Shown here: positions 1 to 8,059 of the stretch, piece after piece
Position numbering within the stretch: position 1 is the stretch's first letter
Layout: every line of letters begins with the position of its first letter
Origin: Chelativorans sp. YIM 93263
GTDB lineage: Bacteria > Pseudomonadota > Alphaproteobacteria > Rhizobiales > Rhizobiaceae
DNA length: 64,000 bases
Assembly: GCF_028767125.1 (NCBI RefSeq)
Contig: NZ_JAKCWP010000012.1
Location: 21,627 to 85,626, forward strand
Reading direction: 5' to 3'
Translations under genes and position numbers: made by a program
The notes under the pieces: model-generated
The model's database searches: none
The model's input: the letters and a program-made list of their open reading frames with translations, nothing else
What the model was told of the DNA's origin: nothing

Positions 1-236
1 CCTCCCGAACACCCGGTGCGCATCCAGTTCCCGCGAGAGCGATGGGTTGGATGATAAGAGCGGCTGAGAGGGCGGGATAAACAGGCGGGAAAAAAGTTCG
101 AACTTTTTTCTGATATTGCGCAAAAACAGATGGTTAGCTGGTGATAAAAATGTCTGAGGCGCCGATTTTATCCCCGCTTCGTGCCAATACAGCCGCGCCG
201 GCGCCACTGGCCTTACATATTTTACCGTCTCGGACA
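1..236. other. Non-coding stretch downstream of the ligase gene, with a 22-bp perfect palindrome
   Basis: No convincing gene is seen. Positions 89-110 form a perfect palindrome: G, six A, GTTCGAAC, six T, C. It could act as a weak bidirectional terminator because each strand ends in a T run, but the stem is AT-rich and lies 127 bases past the ligase stop. It could equally be a protein-binding site. Small open frames here are shadows. Confidence 0.4.
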
Positions 237-1883
237 TCACGTCCGGAGAGCAGATTCTGGCCTATTCCCCGCGACCGCTCTTTTAGCTCTGTTCTCGTCC
301 AGCAGCTCTTCCAGCGTCTCGATGCGGTCTGCTTCATGGGTCGGCTTGTCCCAGCGCAGCCGTGAGACGCGGGGAAAACGCATGGCGATGCCCGACTTGT
401 GCCGTGTCGAGCGGTTAAGCCCTTCGAACGCGACCTCGATCACCAGCCCGTGCTCCCGGTCGGCGCGGACGGCACGCACGGGGCCGAAGCGCTCGATGGT
501 GTTTTCGCGGACATAGCGGTCGATCTGACGCAACTCCTCGTCCGTGAAGCCGAAATAGGCCTTTCCAACAGGCACCAGCGCGGGATCGTCCTGCGGCCCG
601 GACCAGACGCCGAACGTGTAATCGGAGTAAAAGCTGGAACGCTTCCCGTGGCCGCGCTGGGCGTACATGAGCACCGCATCGACCGTGAACGGGTCGCGCT
701 TCCACTTGAACCACGGGCCCTTGGGGCGGCCAGGGAGATAAGCCGAATCCTTGCGCTTGAGCATCAGCCCCTCGATAACCGGATGCGGCGGGTTGCAGCG
801 CTTGTCGTCAAGCTCATCCCAACGCTCGAAGGGGACGAGCGGTGAAAGGTCGAAACGGTCGGCCGGAAGCGTGCCGACGAAATCTTCCAGAAGCTTTCGC
901 CGTTCGAGAAAGGGCAGAGCGCGGGTATCGCGCCCGTCGAGAACCAGCAGGTCGTAACAGCGCACGAAGACCGGATAATCGCGCAGCATCGCGCGCGAAA
1001 CCGTCTTGCGGTTGAGCCGCTGCTGCAGGTCGGAAAAAGTGCCGGTGCGCTCGCGCGGGTCGCCGACCAGAAGCTCGCCGTCGATGGCTGCATCGAAATC
1101 CATCGCGTCCACCAGATCGGGAAAGGCGCCGGAGATATCGTCGCCCGTGCGGGAGTAGAGCCGCCGCACCTCACCCTCCGCCACGGTCTGAACGCGAATG
1201 CCGTCCCACTTCCATTCGGCCACGTAGTCGGCGGGCTCGAGAGCGGCAAAATCGGTCTCTGTGGCGGCGTGGGACAGCATGACCGGACGGAAGGGCGCCT
1301 TTGCCGCATTCTCCGGTTTTGGTCCGCGACCCTCAAGCCACGCAAAAAGCGCCGTGTAAGGTGGCGCGAGGCCGTGCCAGAGTTCCTCGATCTCCTGCAC
1401 ATCCACGTTGCCAAAGCTCGCAAGCGCTTGCTTGGCAAGCCGCGCCGAAACGCCCACGCGCAGGCCCCCGGTGGCAAGTTTGATTGCGGCAAAGCGCCCG
1501 GATGGAGAAAGCTGGTCGAGTAGCCGCGCCATGGTTGCGGGCGCATCGGACCGGCTTGCGGTGGAAAGACGCTCGACCACTTCCGTCAGGCTGGGCGCAC
1601 CGGCCTCAGCGCCGGCCGGCCAGATGAGCGAGACCGTCTCGGCGAGATCGCCCACGTAATCATAGGAATAGTCGAATAGCACGGGATCGACACGCTCCAT
1701 GACGAGCGTACGCAGCATGGCGGGCTTTACGGCGGGGAAATCAAGCCCGCCGGTGAGCCCGGCGAGGCCATAGCCGCGATCCGGGTCGGGCACACCGGCA
1801 AAGTAGTCGAGCATAAGCCGCAGCTTGCCGTTGCGCGATGGCGTGAGCACGAGCCGGTCGAGGAGTTCGGCGAAGCGTTCCAC
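237..1883 (-). CDS. ATP-dependent DNA ligase of the ligase-associated DNA damage response set
   Basis: A 548-residue ATP-dependent DNA ligase that would seal nicks during repair in the cytoplasm. It has an N-terminal alpha-helical ligase domain (about 1-190), then the adenylation domain with active-site motif EWKWDG, Lys225 being the AMP-accepting lysine, then an OB-fold C-terminus. The length fits the family NCBI calls cisplatin damage response ATP-dependent DNA ligase, and the gene is separate from the usual NAD-dependent LigA. The start is GTG, sharing one base with the TAG stop of the upstream exonuclease (TAGTG), so the two are translationally coupled. The neighbours (exonuclease, Lhr-type helicase, PdeM) are the standard partners, which makes the call strong. 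Expression is probably SOS-linked through the LexA box at 2948-2962. Confidence 0.93.
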   Translation of the reverse strand: MERFAELLDRLVLTPSRNGKLRLMLDYFAGVPDPDRGYGLAGLTGGLDFPAVKPAMLRTLVMERVDPVLFDYSYDYVGDLAETVSLIWPAGAEAGAPSLTEVVERLSTASRSDAPATMARLLDQLSPSGRFAAIKLATGGLRVGVSARLAKQALASFGNVDVQEIEELWHGLAPPYTALFAWLEGRGPKPENAAKAPFRPVMLSHAATETDFAALEPADYVAEWKWDGIRVQTVAEGEVRRLYSRTGDDISGAFPDLVDAMDFDAAIDGELLVGDPRERTGTFSDLQQRLNRKTVSRAMLRDYPVFVRCYDLLVLDGRDTRALPFLERRKLLEDFVGTLPADRFDLSPLVPFERWDELDDKRCNPPHPVIEGLMLKRKDSAYLPGRPKGPWFKWKRDPFTVDAVLMYAQRGHGKRSSFYSDYTFGVWSGPQDDPALVPVGKAYFGFTDEELRQIDRYVRENTIERFGPVRAVRADREHGLVIEVAFEGLNRSTRHKSGIAMRFPRVSRLRWDKPTHEADRIETLEELLDENRAKRAVAGNRPESALRT

Positions 1884-2896
1884 TATTCGGCCTCGTCCTC
1901 GTAACCGGCGATGTGCAGCGGCTGCGCGATAATGCCGTTGAGCTCACACCAGCGCACCAATGCCTCTTCGCGCCCATGGGTGACCCAGACTTCGCCTGCG
2001 CCGGTCTCCTGAATGGTCTGTGTCAGCTCCGGCCAGTCGGCATGATCGGAAATGATGAGCGGCAGTTCCACGCCCCGCTGGCGCGCGCGCTGGCGAATGC
2101 GCATCCAGCCCGACGCGAAACACGCGAGCGGATCGGCGAAGCGGCGGGACCAGCGGTCGTCGATGGCCGAAGGAGGCGCGATGACGATCGCGCCTGCCGG
2201 CGGGGCGGCGTCCTTTTCCTCCACGGTTGCGGGGCGCAAGGGGCCGAGCGCGACGCCCGCGCCCTCGTAGTAGTGGCAGAGTTTTTCCAGCGCGCCGTGG
2301 AGATAGATGGGCTTGCGATAGCCCGCCGCGCGCAGAAGCGCGATCACACGCTGTGCCTTGCCCAGCCCATAGGCGCCGACAACATGGGTGCGCTCGGGGA
2401 ACTGCTGGAGGGAGGTCAAAAGCCGTTCGATTTCCCGCGCGGCATCGGGATGGGTGAAGACCGGCAGGGCGAAGGTGGCCTCGGTGATGAAGACATCGCA
2501 TGGCACGGTCTCGAAGGGGGCGCAGGTGGGATCGGCTGCGCGCTTGTAATCGCCGGAAGCAACGATGCGCATGCCGTCTGCCTCCACAGCGATTTGTGCG
2601 GAACCCAGCACATGGCCTGCCGGATGGCAAGTGACACGGATACCGTCAAGCGTGATCGTCTCACCCAGGTTGACCTCCTGCACGGAGCCCGCGAAATCCG
2701 GGCCGTACCGCAGCGCCATGATGTCGAGCGTCTCCCGCGTGGCGAGCACCGCACCATGCCCGGCGCGCGCATGATCGGCGTGCCCATGGGTAATCAGCGC
2801 GCGCTCGACCGGGCGCGTCGGGTCGATAAAGAAGCCGGCTTTCGGGCAGCAAAGCCCCTCGGGCCGGGAGCGGAGCAGGTCGCGCGCATTCATCAT
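1883..2896 (-). CDS. Ligase-associated DNA damage response exonuclease (metallo-beta-lactamase fold)
   Basis: About 337 residues, matching the TIGR04122-type exonuclease, a relative of mRNA 3'-end processing/SNM1 nucleases. The metal-binding motif HGHADH (about residues 37-42) is at the expected place, followed by a SGDY segment and a late SDHAD motif, all typical of metallo-beta-lactamase nucleases. The start is taken as the ATG at 2896; a TTG one codon upstream or the next ATG are alternatives. It overlaps the ligase start by one base, and it is divergent from the helicase gene across about 75 bases. Likely role: processing damaged DNA ends before ligation. The nuclease activity is known for the family, not shown by the sequence. 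Confidence 0.9.
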   Translation of the reverse strand: MMNARDLLRSRPEGLCCPKAGFFIDPTRPVERALITHGHADHARAGHGAVLATRETLDIMALRYGPDFAGSVQEVNLGETITLDGIRVTCHPAGHVLGSAQIAVEADGMRIVASGDYKRAADPTCAPFETVPCDVFITEATFALPVFTHPDAAREIERLLTSLQQFPERTHVVGAYGLGKAQRVIALLRAAGYRKPIYLHGALEKLCHYYEGAGVALGPLRPATVEEKDAAPPAGAIVIAPPSAIDDRWSRRFADPLACFASGWMRIRQRARQRGVELPLIISDHADWPELTQTIQETGAGEVWVTHGREEALVRWCELNGIIAQPLHIAGYEDEAE

Positions 2897-2947
2897 CAAT
2901 AGTAGATAGGCTCTCTTTCTGGCGTGGAAATGGTTGGCGGCGCTTCT

Positions 2948-2962
2948 GTTCTGCTTTAGTTC
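2948..2962 (+). promoter_or_regulatory. Predicted LexA (SOS) box GTTC-N7-GTTC
   Basis: The sequence GTTC TGCTTTA GTTC is an exact match to the direct-repeat LexA box of alphaproteobacteria. It sits 8 bases before the helicase GTG start and about 50 bases before the divergent exonuclease start, so one site could control both arms of this repair locus. The match is seen directly; LexA control is inferred from the consensus and the DNA-repair context. Confidence 0.75.
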
Positions 2963-2970
2963 TAGCCGTC

Positions 2971-5493
2971 GTGAACGAGGAAACCAATACGAGCGGCGAA
3001 ATCAGCGCCCTTCTGCCCGCGTCTTTTCAGGCGTGGTTCGCCGCGCGCGGGTGGACACCGCGGCCGCACCAGATCGACCTTCTGACCCGCACGCGGGAGG
3101 GGCGCTCGGTGCTACTGATCGCGCCGACGGGGGCGGGAAAGACATTGGCGGGCTTCCTGCCTTCATTGACCGATCTCGCCGGGCGGAAAAGGCCGAAGCC
3201 GGGCGAGCGGCGGCGGGGGGTGCACACGCTCTATATCTCGCCGCTGAAGGCGCTCGCCGTCGATATTCAGCGCAACCTTTCCCAACCAGTCGGTGAGATG
3301 GGGCTCGATATCCGCATCGAGACGCGCACGGGGGACACCCCTTCCCACAAGCGCCAGCGCCAGAAGCACCTGCCGCCGGACATTCTGCTGACCACGCCCG
3401 AGCAACTCGCGCTGCTGATCGCCTCGCCCGATGCGGAGCGCTTTTTCGCCGACCTGAAATACATCGTGCTTGATGAACTGCATTCGCTGGTCACCTCCAA
3501 GCGCGGCCAGTTGCTCGCGCTCGGTCTGGCACGGTTGCGGCGGTTGGCGCCGGAGACGACGAGCATAGGCCTCTCGGCCACCGTCGCTGAGCCGGAAGCG
3601 CTGCGGCGCTGGCTCGTGGCGCAGGATCGGCCGGGCACGATGGCCGATGTCGTCACTGTGGCCGGCGGCGCGAAACCGGAGATCACGATCCTTGAAACAG
3701 ACGAGCGTGTGCCCTGGTCGGGGCACTCGGCGCGCTACGCTATTCCCGCGGTCTACGAGGCGATCAAGCGCCACCGGATGACGCTTCTCTTCGTCAACAC
3801 GCGCAGCCAGGCCGAGCTTCTGTTCCGCGAGCTTTGGCATATCAACGAGGAAAACCTAGCCATCGCGCTGCATCATGGCTCACTGGATGTGGGGCAGCGG
3901 CGGCGCGTGGAAAAGGCCATGGAGACGAACAGCCTCAGCGCGATCGTCGCCACGTCCACGCTCGACCTCGGCATCGACTGGGGCGACGTGGATCTCGTCG
4001 TCCATGTCGGCGCGCCGAAGGGGGCAAGCCGGCTCGCCCAGCGAATCGGCCGCTCCAACCACCGCATGGATGAGCCGAGCCGCGCCATCCTCGTTCCGGC
4101 CAACCGCTTCGAGGTGATGGAGTGCCGCGCCGCGCTCGAGGCCAACTATCTGGGCGCGCAAGATACACCGCCGCTGGGTGAAGGCGCGCTCGACGTGCTG
4201 GCGCAGCACATCTGGGGCCGCGCCTGCGCGGGGCCGTTCGACGAGGACGAATTCTATGCGGAGGTGGTGAGTGCAGAACCCTATGCGGGACTCGACCGCG
4301 CCACCTTCGGCCGAGTGGTGGAATTCGTCGCCACCGGCGGCTATGCGCTGAAGACCTATGAGCGTTATGCCCGCATCCGCCGCACGAAAGACGGGCTCTG
4401 GCGTATTTCTCACCCAAGCGTGGCGCAGCAATACCGGCTGAATGTCGGCACGATCATCGAGGCGCCGATGCTTGCAGTGCGCCTTGTGCGCCGGCGCGGG
4501 TCGCTCGGTTCCTCCAGGGGCGGCAAGATGCTCGGGCAGGTGGAGAAGTATTTTCTGGAATCGCTGGCGCCGGGGGACACGTTTCTCTTCTCTGGCCGGG
4601 TGCTGCGTTTCGAGGGCATCCGGGAGAACGAGTGCTTCGTCACGAGTGCGGCCGGTCAGGATGCGATGGTGCCCTCCTATGAGGGCGGTAAGTTTCCGCT
4701 ATCGACCTATCTGGCGAAGGAAGTGCGCGGCATGCTGGCCGACCCGGCGCGCTGGCGCGCCCTGCCGGAGCCGGTGGCGGACTGGCTGCGAATCCAGCAG
4801 GAAAAATCCATCCTGCCGCAAGAGAAAGACTTGCTGGTCGAGACCTTTCCACAGGCCGATCGCTTCTACATGGTCGCTTATCCCTTCGAAGGCCGGCTGG
4901 CGCACCAGACGCTCGGTATGCTTTTGACCCGGCGGCTGGAGCGTGCGGGTGCGCGGCCGCTCGGTTTCGTGGCGACGGATTATTCTCTCGCTATCTGGAG
5001 CCTTGGCGATATGGGCGGGATGATTCGGCGCGGCGAACTTCCGCTCTCGCGGCTCTTTGACGAGGATATGCTGGGCGACGATCTGGAAACCTGGCTGGCC
5101 GATAGCTGGCTTTTGAAACGCACCTTTCGCAGCTGCGCCGTGATTTCCGGCCTCATCGAGAAGCGTCACCCCGGGCGGGAGAAGACGGGACGCCAGGTGA
5201 CCGTCTCCGCCGACCTTATTTATGACGTTTTACGCGGGCACGAGCCCGACCACATCCTGCTTCAGGCAACATGGCGGGATGCGGCCACGGGCTTGCTCGA
5301 CATAGCGCGCCTCGGCGAAATGCTGTCGCGCACCCGTGGCCGAATCGTGCATAAAGACCTTGAGCAGATCTCGCCGCTCGCCGTTCCGGTGATGCTGGAG
5401 ATCGGAAAGGAGCCGGTCGCCGGCAGCGCGAACGAATCGCTCCTGGGCGAGGCGGCCGAGACCCTGATCGAGGAGGCCATGGGCAGCGCATGA
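2971..5493 (+). CDS. Ligase-associated DNA damage response DEXH-box helicase (Lhr-type)
   Basis: An 840-residue superfamily 2 helicase. Walker A APTGAGKT is at residues 51-58, the DELH (DEXH) Walker B at 168-171, and motif III SAT at about 202-204. The second RecA domain ends with the QRIGRSNHR motif VI, followed by the Lhr-type winged-helix and C-terminal region. The length and motifs match TIGR04121, the Lhr-core helicase that always travels with a ligase, an exonuclease and PdeM. The start is GTG, 8 bases after a LexA box. The stop overlaps the pdeM start (ATGA), so the two form an operon. Likely role: ATP-driven 3'-5' unwinding of damaged DNA or RNA-DNA hybrids. Confidence 0.94.
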   Translation: MNEETNTSGEISALLPASFQAWFAARGWTPRPHQIDLLTRTREGRSVLLIAPTGAGKTLAGFLPSLTDLAGRKRPKPGERRRGVHTLYISPLKALAVDIQRNLSQPVGEMGLDIRIETRTGDTPSHKRQRQKHLPPDILLTTPEQLALLIASPDAERFFADLKYIVLDELHSLVTSKRGQLLALGLARLRRLAPETTSIGLSATVAEPEALRRWLVAQDRPGTMADVVTVAGGAKPEITILETDERVPWSGHSARYAIPAVYEAIKRHRMTLLFVNTRSQAELLFRELWHINEENLAIALHHGSLDVGQRRRVEKAMETNSLSAIVATSTLDLGIDWGDVDLVVHVGAPKGASRLAQRIGRSNHRMDEPSRAILVPANRFEVMECRAALEANYLGAQDTPPLGEGALDVLAQHIWGRACAGPFDEDEFYAEVVSAEPYAGLDRATFGRVVEFVATGGYALKTYERYARIRRTKDGLWRISHPSVAQQYRLNVGTIIEAPMLAVRLVRRRGSLGSSRGGKMLGQVEKYFLESLAPGDTFLFSGRVLRFEGIRENECFVTSAAGQDAMVPSYEGGKFPLSTYLAKEVRGMLADPARWRALPEPVADWLRIQQEKSILPQEKDLLVETFPQADRFYMVAYPFEGRLAHQTLGMLLTRRLERAGARPLGFVATDYSLAIWSLGDMGGMIRRGELPLSRLFDEDMLGDDLETWLADSWLLKRTFRSCAVISGLIEKRHPGREKTGRQVTVSADLIYDVLRGHEPDHILLQATWRDAATGLLDIARLGEMLSRTRGRIVHKDLEQISPLAVPVMLEIGKEPVAGSANESLLGEAAETLIEEAMGSA

Positions 5494-6200
5494 ATGTAAT
5501 GAGCCGCATTGACGTTGTGCCCCGGACGGCGGAGATCACGGTCGCCGGGGAATGCGCCGTCTGCGATCCTTCGGGCGCGCTCTTCCTGCCCGCGGACGGG
5601 TTGCTCGTGGTTTCCGATCTTCATCTGGAAAAAGGATCGTCCTATGCCCGCCGCGGCAGTTTCCTCCCGCCCTATGACACGCTGGCCACGCTGCACCGCC
5701 TCGGCGCGGTCATAGCCCACTATCGGCCTTCGATGGTGGTGAGCCTGGGCGACAGCTTCCATGACGGAGGCGGCGCGGGCCGCATGCCAGAGGCTTTCCG
5801 CGAGCATCTTCTGGGACTGATGTCGGGGCGCGAATGGTTCTGGGTGGCCGGCAATCACGATCCCGCGCCGCCCGAAGGCCTGCCCGGGCGGTGGATCGAT
5901 GAACTCGCACTTGGAAGCCTCGTCTTCCGGCACGAACCAACGTCGGGGGTGGAAGGCGAGATCGCCGGGCACCTGCATCCCGGCGCGCGCATCGTGCGGC
6001 GCGGCCGTTCCGTTCGCCGCGCCTGCTTCGCCTGTGACGGCTCCCGGCTCATCATGCCGGCCTTCGGCAGTCTGACGGGCGCGCTCAATGTGCTCGACCG
6101 GGCCTTCGCGGGGCTGTTCCTGCACGAGGCGCTCACCGCCTACATGATGGGGAAGGACCGCGTCTATCCCATCTCCGCCGATCTGCTGCGGCCTGCGTGA
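5490..6200 (+). CDS. pdeM: Ligase-associated endonuclease/phosphoesterase PdeM
   Basis: A 236-residue calcineurin-like metallophosphoesterase with the full motif series: SDLHLEKG, LGDSFHD, GNHDP and GHLHPG, which bind two metals. The length and context match TIGR04123 (PdeM), the fourth member of the ligase-associated damage response set. The start codon ATG overlaps the helicase stop (ATGA), indicating translational coupling. In-frame ATG codons just downstream are less likely starts. Likely role: nuclease or phosphodiesterase trimming in repair. Confidence 0.9.
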   Translation: MNVMSRIDVVPRTAEITVAGECAVCDPSGALFLPADGLLVVSDLHLEKGSSYARRGSFLPPYDTLATLHRLGAVIAHYRPSMVVSLGDSFHDGGGAGRMPEAFREHLLGLMSGREWFWVAGNHDPAPPEGLPGRWIDELALGSLVFRHEPTSGVEGEIAGHLHPGARIVRRGRSVRRACFACDGSRLIMPAFGSLTGALNVLDRAFAGLFLHEALTAYMMGKDRVYPISADLLRPA

Positions 6201-6212
6201 TCCTGACAGCCT

Positions 6213-7001
6213 CTAGTCTTTCCGGAAGATCATCCTCCCCGCCCAGCCGGTCACGACCGCCAGCAGCGCCGACAGTACGCCGTAGATGAAGCTTTGCTGG
6301 TACGCGAACGCGAAAACGCGCTGTTCAAAACCCGCCTTGCGAATAGACAGGGGCGCGGAGGTATCCTGAACGAAAACGCCCTTGCGGAAGAGAAAAGCGC
6401 GTGCCCGGTGTGTTCCGACGGGGACATTGGGGGCGAGCCGCAGTGTTGCCCGAAACAGGCTGCGCGACAGAAACTCGACGCCGCCGACCCGCTCCACGTA
6501 AAGTCCCGAGGCTTCCTTTCGCGCTCGAAGCGCGGTGCTGAATTCCTGAATCCGTGCCGATGTTTCGCTCGGATCGAGCGGCCGCAGGCGAACGTCACGC
6601 GGGCGCAGCGCCAGAGTCTCGTAGCTGGATATTTCGGTGATGTCCTGCGGCGGGCGGGTCATTGCTACGGAATAGGACGCAGGCACGTCGCGAAAAATCA
6701 TCGATTGCGTGTTGATCCACATACCTAGCACACGCGTCTTTTTGCGAACGGTCAGCGTTTGACGCGGGCCTTCGAGGATAACCACGATATCGTAGCCGCC
6801 CTGGCTGCTGATGAGCGGATCGACATTATCCAGCGCACCGAAGATCGTGAGGTTCGCGCCGGAAAAATCCGAGGTGATCGAAACCGTATCGGTCGAAAGG
6901 CCGATTTCGATGTCCTCCGAGAGCATGGGTTGTGTGTGGCCGCGCACGACGAACGCGAGCATGAAAAGCGCGAGGCATGCAAGGACATGAGCTGCGGTCA
7001 T
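6213..7001 (-). CDS. TIGR02186 family membrane-anchored periplasmic protein
   Basis: 262 residues with an N-terminal signal/anchor (about residues 4-22) and a C-terminal membrane helix (about 236-256), so most of the chain should lie in the periplasm. It matches the TIGR02186 family, of unknown function, regularly encoded just after a TauE/SafE permease as here. The start ATG overlaps the stop of the upstream permease gene (ATGA), so the two are one operon. A role as an accessory to the exporter is inferred from context only. Confidence 0.8.
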   Translation of the reverse strand: MTAAHVLACLALFMLAFVVRGHTQPMLSEDIEIGLSTDTVSITSDFSGANLTIFGALDNVDPLISSQGGYDIVVILEGPRQTLTVRKKTRVLGMWINTQSMIFRDVPASYSVAMTRPPQDITEISSYETLALRPRDVRLRPLDPSETSARIQEFSTALRARKEASGLYVERVGGVEFLSRSLFRATLRLAPNVPVGTHRARAFLFRKGVFVQDTSAPLSIRKAGFEQRVFAFAYQQSFIYGVLSALLAVVTGWAGRMIFRKD

Positions 7002-7921
7002 GCTCCCGCCCCCGTAGCCAGCGAGTAGACGCTTTGCGGGCGCACGAAAAGTTCGAAGGCGAGCCGCAACGCAACGGCGATCACCAGCGCCGCCAGGAGC
7101 GCGCGCAGCTGCTCGCCGCGCAACCTCTGGCCAATCTGGGCGCCGTACTGTGCGCCAGCCACGCCACCCACCATGAGCAGGAAGGCCAGGACAACGTCGA
7201 CCGTATGGTTGGCTGTCGCATGCACGACGGTGGTGAAGGCCGCTACGAAGATGATCTGGAAAAGCGAGGTGCCGATGACAACGTTCGTCGGCACTTTGAG
7301 CAGATAGATCAGCGCCGGCACCATGATGAACCCGCCGCCCACGCCCATGATCGATGCCAGGAGTCCGATGATGGCTCCCAACCCCAGAACCGGAATGACG
7401 CTGACGAAGAGCTTCGATGTGCGAAAGCGCATCTTGAGCGGCAGCCGGTGAATCCAGTTGTGCTGGCCGGGACGGCGGAGCGAGGTTGATCCGCCGCTGC
7501 GTGAGCGGCGGATGGCGTTGACGCTTTCCACCAGCATCAGCCCGCCGACCGAGCCGAGAAAGGCGACGTAAAGCAGAGAGATGATGAGATCGAGCTGTCC
7601 CAGCCGGCGCAAATAGGCAAAAATGTAGATACCGCCGGAAGCGCCGACGATGCCGCCGGCGAGAAGCATCGTGCCAAGCTTCAGATCCAGCGTACCGCGC
7701 TTGAAATGGGCGAGCGCACCGGAAAAGGACGACGCGACCACCTGGTTCGCACCGGTGGCGACGGCTATGGCCGGAGGGATGTTGTAGAAGATGAGCAGCG
7801 GTGTGATGAGAAAACCGCCGCCGACCCCGAACAGGCCTGACAGAAAGCCGACCGCGCCGCCCATGGCGAGCAGGATCACCATGTTAACGGACATTTCCGC
7901 GATCGGGAGATAGATGCCCAC
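6998..7921 (-). CDS. TauE/SafE family anion (sulfite/sulfur compound) permease
   Basis: About 307 residues with eight predicted membrane helices and the glycine-rich repeat typical of TauE/SafE, seen twice: GLFGVGGGF near the N-terminus and MGVGGGF in the second half. The family exports or imports sulfite, sulfoacetate and related anions; the substrate here is not readable. The start is uncertain: the GTG at 7921 places the protein start just before IYLPIAE, where I recall relatives beginning, while GTG 7930 or TTG 7933 would add a few residues. No clear ribosome binding site is present. It overlaps the TIGR02186 gene downstream. Confidence 0.85.
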   Translation of the reverse strand: MGIYLPIAEMSVNMVILLAMGGAVGFLSGLFGVGGGFLITPLLIFYNIPPAIAVATGANQVVASSFSGALAHFKRGTLDLKLGTMLLAGGIVGASGGIYIFAYLRRLGQLDLIISLLYVAFLGSVGGLMLVESVNAIRRSRSGGSTSLRRPGQHNWIHRLPLKMRFRTSKLFVSVIPVLGLGAIIGLLASIMGVGGGFIMVPALIYLLKVPTNVVIGTSLFQIIFVAAFTTVVHATANHTVDVVLAFLLMVGGVAGAQYGAQIGQRLRGEQLRALLAALVIAVALRLAFELFVRPQSVYSLATGAGA

Positions 7922-8059
7922 CCGCGACACCAAAATTCGTTATGCGCGACCGGACCGCCGCGCGTGCTTATCTCATGCCTGTTCTTGCGCCCATACCGGG
8001 GCGAAAGTCAAACCCGTCGGGCGGAAAACTTTGAAAACTTGCGGAAAATTCCGCCGCAG

